A stretch of 6,338 nucleotides of DNA from Devosia sp. (GTDB taxonomy: Bacteria; Pseudomonadota; Alphaproteobacteria; Rhizobiales; Devosiaceae). Numbering within the stretch: position 1 is the stretch's first letter; every line of letters starts with the position of its first letter. The position numbers were made by a program, and so were the translations under genes. A model generated the notes under the pieces. The model did no database searches. It had not been told where the DNA came from and worked only from the letters and a program-made list of their open reading frames with translations. The stretch covers positions 1 through 6,338 of the forward strand of contig JANXSI010000726.1 in assembly GCA_025352765.1 (NCBI GenBank). The letters are read 5' to 3'. Of the stretch, positions 1 to 5,879 are shown piece after piece.

Positions 1-850
1 GAACGGGCTCGGCAACGAGATCATCGTGGCGGACATGCGTGGCCGCAGGGACCGGATGGCGCCCGCAGCGGCAATCGCCATCAATGCCGATCCGGCCACC
101 AAGTTCGACCAGATCATGGCGATCCACGATCCGCGGACGCCCGGCACGTTCGCCTATATCGAAATCCTCAATTCCGACGGCACCTTAGCCGAGGCCTGCG
201 GCAACGGCATGCGCTGCGTCGTGCAAAAGCTCAGCGCCGAGACCGGGCAAAAGTCCTTCGTGTTCGAGACGGTCGCCGGGATCCTGACCGGCGACGAGCA
301 CGCCGACGGAACCATCACGGTCGACATGGGCAAGCCACGCCTGGGCTGGCAGGACATCCCGCTCAGCGAGGAGTTTGCCGACACCACCGGCATCGAGTTG
401 CAGATCGGGCCGATCGACGCGCCCGTGCTGCACACGCCCTCGGTGGTCTCGATGGGCAATCCGCATGCTACCTTCTGGGTCGAAAACGACGTCTGGGGCT
501 ATGCGCTCGACCGTTTCGGGCCGCTGCTCGAGAACCACCCGATCTTCCCGAAGCGTGCCAACATCTCGGTCGCGCAGGTCGTTGCGCCCGACCACATTAT
601 CCTCCGCACCTGGGAACGGGGGGCTGGGCTGACTCGGGCCTGCGGCACCGCCGCCTGCGCGGCGCTGGTCAATGCCGTCCGCACCAAGCGGACCGGCCGC
701 AACGCGACGGTGACGCTGCCCGGCGGCGACCTGCTGATCGAATGGCGGGCCGACGATCATGTTATGTTGACGGGGCCCGCGACCTACGAGTTCTCGGGTG
801 AGCTCGATCCGGACTCGGGCGCCTGGTCGCGCGACGTCGAGGCCGCCTGA
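1..850 (+). CDS. dapF: Diaminopimelate epimerase, 5' end cut off by window edge
   Basis: Diaminopimelate epimerase converts LL- to meso-diaminopimelate in the cytoplasm, the penultimate step to lysine and the source of the peptidoglycan cross-linking residue. The first complete codon is at position 2 and reads NGLGNEIIVAD, the conserved DapF N-terminus. Base 1 (g) fits the end of an ATG, and probably only about six residues are missing. Both catalytic cysteines are visible: the first in NSDGTLAEACGNGMRC (TGC at 197-199), the second in TRACGTAACA (TGC at 641-643). The MGNPH histidine and the WERGAG glutamate, which complete the active site in known DapF structures, are also kept. After WERGAG there is L where E. 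coli has E (GETQACG); I recall this from rhizobial homologues, so I do not read it as damage. A GTG at 26 is an internal codon, not the start. The stop overlaps the mtaB ATG by one base (TGATG), suggesting coupled translation. Confidence 0.97.
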   Translation, partial: NGLGNEIIVADMRGRRDRMAPAAAIAINADPATKFDQIMAIHDPRTPGTFAYIEILNSDGTLAEACGNGMRCVVQKLSAETGQKSFVFETVAGILTGDEHADGTITVDMGKPRLGWQDIPLSEEFADTTGIELQIGPIDAPVLHTPSVVSMGNPHATFWVENDVWGYALDRFGPLLENHPIFPKRANISVAQVVAPDHIILRTWERGAGLTRACGTAACAALVNAVRTKRTGRNATVTLPGGDLLIEWRADDHVMLTGPATYEFSGELDPDSGAWSRDVEAA

Positions 851-2115
851 TGGCCATCGAAACGCTGACCTTCGGGTGCCGGCTCAACGCCTACGAGTCC
901 GAGGTGATGAAGGCCGAGGCCGAGAAGGCGGGACTGTCAAGCGCCTTGATCATCAACACGTGCGCCGTAACGGCCGAGGCAGTGCGCCAGGCGAAACAGG
1001 CGATCCGCAAGGCCCGGCGGGATGAGCCTGAGCGCAAGATCATCGTCACAGGCTGCGCGGCGCAGACCGAAGCCCGATCGTTCGGAGAAATGGTAGAAGT
1101 CGATCTTGTCATCGGCAATGCCGATAAGATGAGGGCCGAGAGCTACCAGCCGATGGCGTTCGGCGTGCCGCTCAACGACAAGGTGCAGGTCAACGACATC
1201 ATGAGCGTTCGGGAAACCGCCGGTCATCTCATTGAGGGCATGGACGGTCGTGCTCGCGCCTTCGTCCAAGTGCAGAACGGCTGCGATCATCGCTGCACCT
1301 TCTGTATCATCCCCTATGGCCGGGGTCCGTCGCGCTCGGTGCCGATGGGTGCCGTGGTGGAGCAGATGAAACGGCTGGTGGGCAATGGCTATCGCGAACT
1401 TGTGCTGACCGGCGTCGATATAACATCGTATGGTGCCGATCTGCCGGGACAGCCGAGCCTCGGAAAGCTAGTACAGTCGATCCTGCGGCACATTCCGGAT
1501 CTGCCGCGGCTCAGGATCTCGTCGATCGACTCGATCGAGGCCGATGCGGCATTGTTTGACGCCATCGTCAGCGACCGCCGGTTGATGCCGCACCTGCACC
1601 TCAGCCTGCAGTCGGGCGACGACATGATCCTCAAGCGCATGAAGCGCCGGCATCTCAGGGCTGATACGCTCGAGTTCGTCGCCAAGGCGCGGGCGCTGCG
1701 ACCGGACCTGGTGTTCGGGGCCGACCTCATCGCCGGCTTTCCGACCGAGACCGACGCGATGTTCGAAAACTCGCTGGCAATCGTCAAGGACGCGGACATC
1801 ACCTATCTCCACGTCTTCCCCTATTCCCCCCGCGAGGGCACACCAGCGGCCAAGATGCCCCAGGTCCCCCGCGCCGTCGCCAAGCAGCGTGCTGCGCAAT
1901 TGCGGGCCCTCGGCGAGGAGAAATATAAGATGTTCTGCGGAACGCGCGTTGGCGCCGTCGAAACCGTGCTCGTCGAACGCGACGGACTTGGCCGTACCGA
2001 GCAGTTCGTGCCGATCGCAGTTCCTGGCCGTTCGCCGGGTGAGATCGTTTCGGTGCTCGTCGCCGGGGTCACCGCTGACGGCCTCGTCGGCGAACCATTG
2101 CGCACGGCCGCCTGA
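850..2115 (+). CDS. mtaB: tRNA t6A37 methylthiotransferase MtaB (radical SAM)
   Basis: A 421-residue radical-SAM methylthiotransferase. By family it converts t6A37 to ms2t6A37 in tRNAs reading ANN codons, supporting decoding accuracy. The domain order is complete. An N-terminal UPF0004 domain carries three cysteines for the auxiliary Fe-S cluster (C10 in TFGCRLN, C38 in NTCAV, C69 in TGCAAQ). The radical-SAM core has C145-x3-C149-x2-C152 in QNGCDHRCTFCIIPYGRGPSRS. A GADLIAGFPTET motif follows, then a C-terminal TRAM-like RNA-binding stretch from about residue 360. The short form TFGCRLN at the first cysteine and the IIPYGRGPSRS loop favour MtaB over MiaB or RimO. The ATG at 850 shares its A with the dapF stop, and GAGG at 839-842 lies 7 bases upstream. 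The gene runs into ftsY through another TGATG junction. The exact tRNA target is inferred from the family. Confidence 0.95.
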   Translation: MAIETLTFGCRLNAYESEVMKAEAEKAGLSSALIINTCAVTAEAVRQAKQAIRKARRDEPERKIIVTGCAAQTEARSFGEMVEVDLVIGNADKMRAESYQPMAFGVPLNDKVQVNDIMSVRETAGHLIEGMDGRARAFVQVQNGCDHRCTFCIIPYGRGPSRSVPMGAVVEQMKRLVGNGYRELVLTGVDITSYGADLPGQPSLGKLVQSILRHIPDLPRLRISSIDSIEADAALFDAIVSDRRLMPHLHLSLQSGDDMILKRMKRRHLRADTLEFVAKARALRPDLVFGADLIAGFPTETDAMFENSLAIVKDADITYLHVFPYSPREGTPAAKMPQVPRAVAKQRAAQLRALGEEKYKMFCGTRVGAVETVLVERDGLGRTEQFVPIAVPGRSPGEIVSVLVAGVTADGLVGEPLRTAA

Positions 2116-3161
2116 TGGCCGATCCCAAACCCAGTCTGTTCAAGCGGCTGTTCGGTGGTGAGGCCCCGGCGACGCCGACACCGAACCCTGCAGCACCCGA
2201 AATTCCTGGCCCGCCCGAGATGTCGCCGCCACAGCAACCGGCGCCGAAACTCAGCTGGATCCAGAGGCTGGCGACGGGGCTGAAGCGTTCGTCCGATCAG
2301 TTGACTGGCGGCATCGCCTCGGTCTTCACCAAGAAGAAGCTCGACCAGGCGATGCTCGACGAGCTCGAGGATCTCCTGATCCAGGGCGATTTCGGCCTCG
2401 ACATGGCAGCGACGGTGACTGCGGCGCTCCGCAAAGACCGGTTCGACCACGACATATCGAGCGATGAAGTACGCCGGGTCCTCTCCGCCGAGGTCGAGAA
2501 GGTGCTCTCCACCGTAGCGCGACCGCTGGATGTCGAGGGGCGTAAGCCATTCGTGATCCTCATGGTCGGGGTCAACGGGTCCGGCAAGACGACGACAATC
2601 GGCAAGCTTGCGAGCCTTTATGGGGCGCAGGGAAAACATGTTATGCTGGCCGCTGGCGACACGTTCCGCGCGGCCGCGATCGAGCAGTTGCAGATCTGGG
2701 GGCAGCGTACCAGCGCGCCCGTGGTGGCGCGCGCTACCGGTTCGGACGCCTCGGGCCTCGCCTTTGACGCGATGACCGAGGCCAAAGCCGCCGGCAGCGA
2801 CATCCTCATCATTGATACCGCCGGCCGGCTGCAGAACCGCGACGAGCTGATGAGCGAACTCGAAAAGCTTATCCGGGTGATCAAGAAGGTCGATCCGAGC
2901 GCGCCGCATGCCACACTTCTGACGCTTGACGCCACCACTGGACAGAATGCGCTTAACCAGGTGGACATCTTCGGCAAACGCGCGGGCGTCACCGGGTTGG
3001 TAATGACCAAGCTCGACGGCACGGCGCGCGGCGGTATTCTCGTGGCCATTGCAAAGACATACGGACTGCCGGTGCATTTCATCGGCGTCGGAGAGGGCGT
3101 CGACAACCTGGAGCCGTTCGCGGCTGCGGACTTTGCGCAGGCCCTGGTAGGTGAGGTCTAG
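2115..3161 (+). CDS. ftsY: Signal recognition particle receptor FtsY
   Basis: FtsY is the SRP receptor GTPase. It docks Ffh-ribosome-nascent chain complexes at the inner membrane for handover to SecYEG. The 348-residue protein has a short A region: an amphipathic start (PSLFKRLFGG, about residues 6-15), a proline/alanine-rich linker to about residue 42, and a second amphipathic stretch near residues 45-70 (SWIQRLATGLKRS). Both stretches are plausible membrane-targeting helices, unlike the long acidic A domain of E. coli. The N domain helices follow, then the G domain: P-loop GVNGSGKTT (residues 152-160), DTAGR (234-238), TKLD (298-301) and the GVGEGVDNLEPF closing motif. The start follows from the TGATG overlap with mtaB and from the MADPKPSLFKRLF N-terminus. 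The stop lies directly before the yciB ATG. Function is secure; membrane contact by the two amphipathic stretches is inference. Confidence 0.98.
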   Translation: MADPKPSLFKRLFGGEAPATPTPNPAAPEIPGPPEMSPPQQPAPKLSWIQRLATGLKRSSDQLTGGIASVFTKKKLDQAMLDELEDLLIQGDFGLDMAATVTAALRKDRFDHDISSDEVRRVLSAEVEKVLSTVARPLDVEGRKPFVILMVGVNGSGKTTTIGKLASLYGAQGKHVMLAAGDTFRAAAIEQLQIWGQRTSAPVVARATGSDASGLAFDAMTEAKAAGSDILIIDTAGRLQNRDELMSELEKLIRVIKKVDPSAPHATLLTLDATTGQNALNQVDIFGKRAGVTGLVMTKLDGTARGGILVAIAKTYGLPVHFIGVGEGVDNLEPFAAADFAQALVGEV

Positions 3162-3845
3162 ATGACGGACGAAAAGCGGGCCGAGACAGCCCCGGCACCA
3201 TCCAACAAGGCGGACCCCACCTGGGCAGAGCTTAAACCGCAGATGATCAAGCTAGCGCTTGAGCTGGGGCCGCTGGTGGTGTTCTTCGTGGTCAACAGCC
3301 GCGCCGACATATTCGTGGGCACGGCCTGGTTCATGGGCGCCATGGTGGTTGCCCTGCTGCTGAGCTGGCTGCTGCTTAAGCGCATTGCCGTCATGCCTCT
3401 GGTGACGGGCGCGGTGGTCATGGTGTTCGGCGGGCTGACGCTCTGGCTCCACGACGACACCTTCATCAAGATGAAGCCGACGGTGATTAATTCGCTGTTT
3501 GGAGTGGTGCTGCTGGGCGGTCTGCTGTTCGGCCAGTCGCTACTGAAATACGTCTTCGGCGACGTCTACAAGCTGAAGCCGCGGGGCTGGACCATCCTCA
3601 CGCTGCGCTGGGGCGTGTTCTTCCTGTTCCTCGCGGTCCTGAACGAAGTCGTCTGGCGCGGCACGGCGTCCTACCTGCCGGCCAAGGAAGCGACAGACGC
3701 CTGGGTCGCTTTCAAGGTCTGGGCGACGATGCCGCTGACGGTGGTGTTCGCGGCCTTCCAGCTGCCGATCCTGACCAAGTATGCGCCGGACCCATCGGTG
3801 CATCCCCTCGCCGAGGTGATCCCACCTATGGATCCGCTTCCCTAA
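3162..3845 (+). CDS. yciB: Inner membrane-spanning protein YciB / septation protein A (IspZ)
   Basis: A 227-residue polytopic protein of the intracellular septation protein A family (PF04279). In enterobacteria YciB is linked to cell envelope synthesis and division or septation, but its molecular activity is not settled. The first 25 residues are hydrophilic and probably cytoplasmic. About six hydrophobic segments follow, near residues 29-45, 50-72, 76-96, 108-128, 146-164 and 181-203. The family signature LTLWLHDDTFIKMKPTVIN lies between the third and fourth segments, close to the E. coli form. NEVVWR at 161-166 is a second recognisable patch. A Shine-Dalgarno GAGG at 3153-3156, five bases before the ATG, lies inside the end of ftsY. 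The gene is last in the plus-strand run, and its TAA directly abuts the TGA of the opposite-strand gene. No T-rich terminator is visible behind it. Confidence 0.93.
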   Translation: MTDEKRAETAPAPSNKADPTWAELKPQMIKLALELGPLVVFFVVNSRADIFVGTAWFMGAMVVALLLSWLLLKRIAVMPLVTGAVVMVFGGLTLWLHDDTFIKMKPTVINSLFGVVLLGGLLFGQSLLKYVFGDVYKLKPRGWTILTLRWGVFFLFLAVLNEVVWRGTASYLPAKEATDAWVAFKVWATMPLTVVFAAFQLPILTKYAPDPSVHPLAEVIPPMDPLP

Positions 3846-3851
3846 TCAGGG
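3840..3851. repeat. Small inverted repeat spanning two abutting stop codons
   Basis: CCCT-AATC-AGGG is a four-base-pair stem with a four-base loop. It contains the yciB TAA (3843-3845) and, on the other strand, the TGA of the PRC-barrel-like gene (3846-3848). No T-tract follows on either side, so it does not qualify as an intrinsic terminator. It may be chance, or a weak bidirectional stop element. Confidence 0.3.
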
Positions 3852-4198
3852 CGTCCTGAGCAGTTGGTTCTTGGCGAGGTTAAGCGTCAGCTCCAGGCCG
3901 GACGCGGAGGCGATCTCCTCGGGTAGGACATAGCGATCGCCGTCAAGAAGCCCAGCCGCATCGATCCGGACGTAGCCTTCCAGCAGCAGACGGTCGCGCC
4001 GGGTCTGCGACAGCTCTGCTGCACCAAAAGCTTCACCGATCACGCCCGTGATCGCGGTCTCGCATTGGCTTTCAGCGCTGTTGCCATCCTCGGCAGGACC
4101 GTTTCGGCGAACTGGAAGTCATCGACCATGCCGATGTGCTTGCGGTCGTTGTCGTAAACCTTCATGCCGATTTGCATGTCGGGGGGCAGCACGTCCAT
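3846..4198 (-). pseudogene. PRC-barrel-like small protein gene, split by a one-base frameshift
   Basis: Two adjacent minus-strand reading frames together make one small protein. The first begins at ATG 4198 and reads MDVLPPDMQIGMKVYDNDRK, then HIGMVDDFQFAE, before drifting into unrelated arginine-rich residues and stopping at 4040. The other frame continues naturally (NGPAEDGNSAESQ, later LLEGYVRIDAAGLLDGDRYV and ASGLELTLNLAKNQL) to TGA 3846. Adding one A to the GAAAC tract (plus-strand T run 4102-4104) joins them into a 117-residue protein. Its layout of a turn such as YDNDRKHIG, a pre-terminal R/YVLPEEI strand and a final SGLELTL strand resembles PRC-barrel/DUF2171 proteins, whose usual role is poorly defined. 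An SD sequence at 4203-4209 fixes the start. It may be a true pseudogene or a sequencing error. As it stands it could give a 52-residue product plus a restart at GTG 4043, which overlaps the TGA as GTGA. Family assignment is by pattern only. Confidence 0.72.
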
Positions 4199-4202
4199 GG
4201 GT

Positions 4203-4209
4203 CTTCCTC
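4203..4209 (-). promoter_or_regulatory. Ribosome binding site of the PRC-barrel-like gene
   Basis: On the minus strand this reads GAGGAAG, four bases before ATG 4198. It decides the start: the same frame stays open further upstream to 4252, but that extension would run through the predicted promoter and encodes arginine-rich sequence with no family resemblance. Confidence 0.7.
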
Positions 4210-4225
4210 GATTGATCGAAGAGCG

Positions 4226-4250
4226 AACGGCCCGCCCCCGCAGACGTTCC
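4226..4250 (-). promoter_or_regulatory. EcfG-type (general stress response) promoter
   Basis: On the minus strand, GGAAC (4250-4246) is followed by exactly 16 bases and CGTT (4229-4226). This equals the published alphaproteobacterial general-stress consensus GGAAC-N16/17-CGTT used by EcfG/RpoE2-type sigma factors under PhyR-NepR control. It reads toward the PRC-barrel-like gene. Transcription would start near 4215-4220, giving a leader of about 20 bases that includes the SD at 4203-4209. The position downstream of ccmG suggests this gene is transcribed separately from the ccm operon. The motif match is direct; sigma factor use is inference. Confidence 0.65.
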
Positions 4251-4270
4251 AACCAGTTATGAACTAGGTT
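4251..4270. repeat. Imperfect 20-base palindrome next to the stress promoter
   Basis: AACCAGTT-ATG-AACTAGGTT: eight paired bases on each side, with one extra base in the right arm and a three-base centre. It abuts the -35 element of the putative EcfG promoter. It lies 23 bases past the ccmG stop, so it could be an operator, an RNA hairpin at the end of the ccm transcript, or chance. It has no T-tract. Confidence 0.35.
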
Positions 4271-4292
4271 AAGGGACGCGCGAACCCTCCGG

Positions 4293-4841
4293 CTAGCCTT
4301 TCGCGGCGCGGGCCAGCGCCGGCACGATTTCCTTGTCGATATCCTCCATCGCCAGCGGCCCAGTGTGCTTGAAGCGGATTACGCCCTTGGCGTCGACAAT
4401 GAACGTCTCGGGCACGCCGTAAACACCCCAATCGATCGACGTGCGGCCGTCCCCATCGGCGCCGACGGCGTCGTAGGGATTGCCCAGTTCGGCCAGGAAC
4501 GCCTTGGCGTTTTCGGCGGCGTCCTTCTGGTTGATTCCGTAGATCGGAATGCCGGTTTCGCGCTTCAGCGCCTCGAGCACCGGATGCTCGTCGCGGCAAG
4601 GAATGCACCAGCTGGCAAAAACGTTGACCACCGTCACCTGGCCCTTGAGCTTTGCGGTATCAAAGCCGGGCAGGCCGAGCCCGGCGATGGCCGGGAGGGT
4701 AATGTCGGGTGCGGGCTTGTCGATCAGCACCGAGTGCACCAGCGTCGGGTCACGGTCGATGTTGAGCGCGAACACCGCAATCAGGGCGACAAGCGCGACC
4801 AGTGGCAGAAGCGCGAGGGCGATACGGGTGGGCTGCTTCAC
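4293..4841 (-). CDS. ccmG: Cytochrome c biogenesis thioredoxin CcmG/DsbE
   Basis: A 182-residue periplasmic thioredoxin-like protein tethered by an N-terminal signal anchor. In System I it passes reducing equivalents (from CcdA or DsbD) toward CcmH and apocytochrome c, so that CXXCH cysteines are free to bind haem. After KQPTR comes a hydrophobic helix at about residues 7-26. The thioredoxin-fold domain follows, with active site WCIPC (C79, C82) inside NVFASWCIPCRDEHP and the CcmG hallmark GVYGVPETFIVD further on, which holds the cis-proline. The start is taken as GTG 4841, because the next residues form the signal anchor and GTG overlaps the ccmD stop as GTGA. The frame is open upstream to 5066, but that stretch is the ccmD gene read out of frame. 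There is no strong SD, so translation probably depends on coupling with ccmD. It is the last gene of the leftward ccm operon in this window. Confidence 0.95.
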   Translation of the reverse strand: MKQPTRIALALLPLVALVALIAVFALNIDRDPTLVHSVLIDKPAPDITLPAIAGLGLPGFDTAKLKGQVTVVNVFASWCIPCRDEHPVLEALKRETGIPIYGINQKDAAENAKAFLAELGNPYDAVGADGDGRTSIDWGVYGVPETFIVDAKGVIRFKHTGPLAMEDIDKEIVPALARAAKG

Positions 4842-5023
4842 ACCGACGGTCCGTTGGCTGGCACTGCCGAGCGGCGGCGGATACCTTGCGCCTCGAGGCC
4901 CTTGAGCCGGGCATCGACGCGGCGGGCGCTGAGCCACACCCAGCCGATCAGCCCGAGCGTCGCAATGCCGATGCCCGCATAAGCCCAGACGATGAAGATG
5001 TTTTCGGCGCTGCCCGTGATCAT
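4838..5023 (-). CDS. ccmD: Haem exporter protein CcmD
   Basis: A 61-residue single-span membrane protein. CcmD binds CcmC and CcmE and is needed for release of holo-CcmE from the CcmABCD complex. A hydrophobic segment at about residues 8-32 includes IFIVWAYAG, equivalent to the conserved YVWxAYG patch of CcmD. A positively charged cytoplasmic tail follows (SARRVDARLKGLEAQGIRRR), as usual for the family. Such short proteins are weakly conserved, so the call leans on position between ccmC and ccmG as well as on this layout. The ATG at 5023 overlaps the ccmC stop (ATGA) and has a strong SD, AGGGGAGG at 5035-5028 on the minus strand, four bases upstream. The tail is somewhat longer than in the shortest homologues. 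Confidence 0.9.
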   Translation of the reverse strand: MITGSAENIFIVWAYAGIGIATLGLIGWVWLSARRVDARLKGLEAQGIRRRSAVPANGPSV

Positions 5024-5820
5024 GCGGCCTCCCCTGTCGCAAGCTTCGCAGCGGCCTGCCGGCCAAGCGTTTCGGCCCGGCGACGCAGGATCTCAGTGCG
5101 CATCGACACGACGTGCAGCAGAACGAACAGCAGCGTGAAGGCGATCATCATGCTGAACAGAGGGGTCAGCAGCGAGGGCGGCATCTTGGGGCCGGTCGGG
5201 GTGAGGATGCTGGCGGGCTGGTGCAGCGTGTTCCACCAGTCGACCGAGAACTTGATCACCGGAATGTCCAGGGCTCCGACCAGCGTCACCACGGCCACGA
5301 TTCGCGCTGCGCGCAGCTGGTCGTCGAAGGCGCGCCAGAGCGCGATGATCCCCAAATAGATGAAGAGCAGGATCAGGGTCGAGGTCATCCGACCGTCCCA
5401 CTCCCAGAAGGTGCCCCAGGTCGGCCGGCCCCACAACGCGCCTGAAAACAGCGCCATCGCAGTGAACGTCGCGCCGAGCGGCGCCGCGGATTTGGCTGCG
5501 ACATCAGCCAGCGGGTGGCGCCAGACGAGCGTTCCGAGGCTCGCCACCACCATCACCCCGTAAACGAACTGGCTGAGCCAGGCGTTGGGAACGTGGATGT
5601 ACATGATGCGGACCGTCTCGCCCATCTGGTAGTCGGCGGGCGAGTTGAAGAAGGCGAACCAGAGGCCAATGGCAAACACTGCGGCCGTCGCCAGCCCAAG
5701 GGGCCAGAGCACCGGCCGGCTCCACGACATGAAGGCGCCCGGATGGGCGAGCCGCGAGAACCAGTTGGGTTTCTTGAGTTGCGTTGCTGCGTCTGTCACG
5801 TCGGCCTTCTCGGCTTCCAC
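5020..5820 (-). CDS. ccmC: Haem-handling protein CcmC
   Basis: An inner-membrane haem-handling protein of the HemeHandling/WWD family. It presents haem at the periplasmic face for covalent attachment to CcmE. At 266 residues it has six likely membrane helices and the tryptophan-rich WWD loop WGRPTWGTFWEWDGRMTS (residues 130-147). Two haem-ligand histidines are seen: H76 in YIHVPNAW and H200 in TLHQPAS, matching E. coli H60 and H184. The WWD core reads FWEWDGR rather than the commoner WWxWDAR form, a mild variation. GTG 5820 is the most upstream start in frame (a TGA lies two codons before it), with only a weak GGGA upstream. GTG 5799 has a better SD, GAGAAGG at 5811-5805, and would remove seven residues of a hydrophilic leader. 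The choice does not affect the membrane part. It lies 59 bases after ccmB and overlaps ccmD by ATGA. Confidence 0.96.
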   Translation of the reverse strand: MEAEKADVTDAATQLKKPNWFSRLAHPGAFMSWSRPVLWPLGLATAAVFAIGLWFAFFNSPADYQMGETVRIMYIHVPNAWLSQFVYGVMVVASLGTLVWRHPLADVAAKSAAPLGATFTAMALFSGALWGRPTWGTFWEWDGRMTSTLILLFIYLGIIALWRAFDDQLRAARIVAVVTLVGALDIPVIKFSVDWWNTLHQPASILTPTGPKMPPSLLTPLFSMMIAFTLLFVLLHVVSMRTEILRRRAETLGRQAAAKLATGEAA

Positions 5821-5827
5821 TGGTCAT

Positions 5828-5843
5828 TCCCGTCATCGCGGGA
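5828..5843. repeat. Small hairpin in the ccmB-ccmC spacer
   Basis: TCCCG-TCATCG-CGGGA is a five-base-pair stem with a six-base loop, in the 59-base gap (5821-5879) between ccmB and ccmC. The surrounding GTCATTCCCG...GCGGGATC resembles the short dispersed palindromes found between genes in many proteobacteria, but one copy cannot prove that. It lies just before the ccmC start, so it could affect loading of ribosomes or mRNA stability. It lacks a T-tract. Confidence 0.35.
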
Positions 5844-5879
5844 TCGGCGCCGAAGCACAACAACACATTGCTTGCGGTC

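Noticed and set aside
26..28. GTG as the start of dapF
   Set aside because: The conserved NGLGNE motif lies upstream of it in the same frame, so the true start is at or before the window edge.
1821..3077. Open minus-strand frame of 418 residues opposite mtaB and ftsY
   Set aside because: Low-complexity, Arg/His/Gly-rich translation with no family resemblance, lying wholly antisense to two certain genes. It is expected from GC-rich third codon positions.
4095..4110. Programmed -1 frameshift site in the PRC-barrel-like gene
   Set aside because: GCCGAAACGG does not fit the X XXY YYZ slippery pattern, and I see no clear downstream stimulatory structure. An indel is simpler.
4199..4252. Upstream start for the PRC-barrel-like gene at 4252
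   Set aside because: It would place the coding region over the GGAAC-N16-CGTT promoter and add an arginine-rich leader. ATG 4198 has a good SD.
4271..4292. Intrinsic terminator after ccmG (GGG...CCC near 4273-4287)
   Set aside because: Only three base pairs form before mismatches, and there is no T-tract on the transcript side.
4365..4982. Open plus-strand frame of 205 residues opposite ccmG and ccmD
   Set aside because: It is a shadow of the clearly identified CcmG thioredoxin domain and CcmD on the minus strand.
4842..5066. N-terminal extension of CcmG by 75 residues
   Set aside because: The extension is ccmD sequence read out of frame. The signal anchor follows directly after GTG 4841, which overlaps the ccmD stop.
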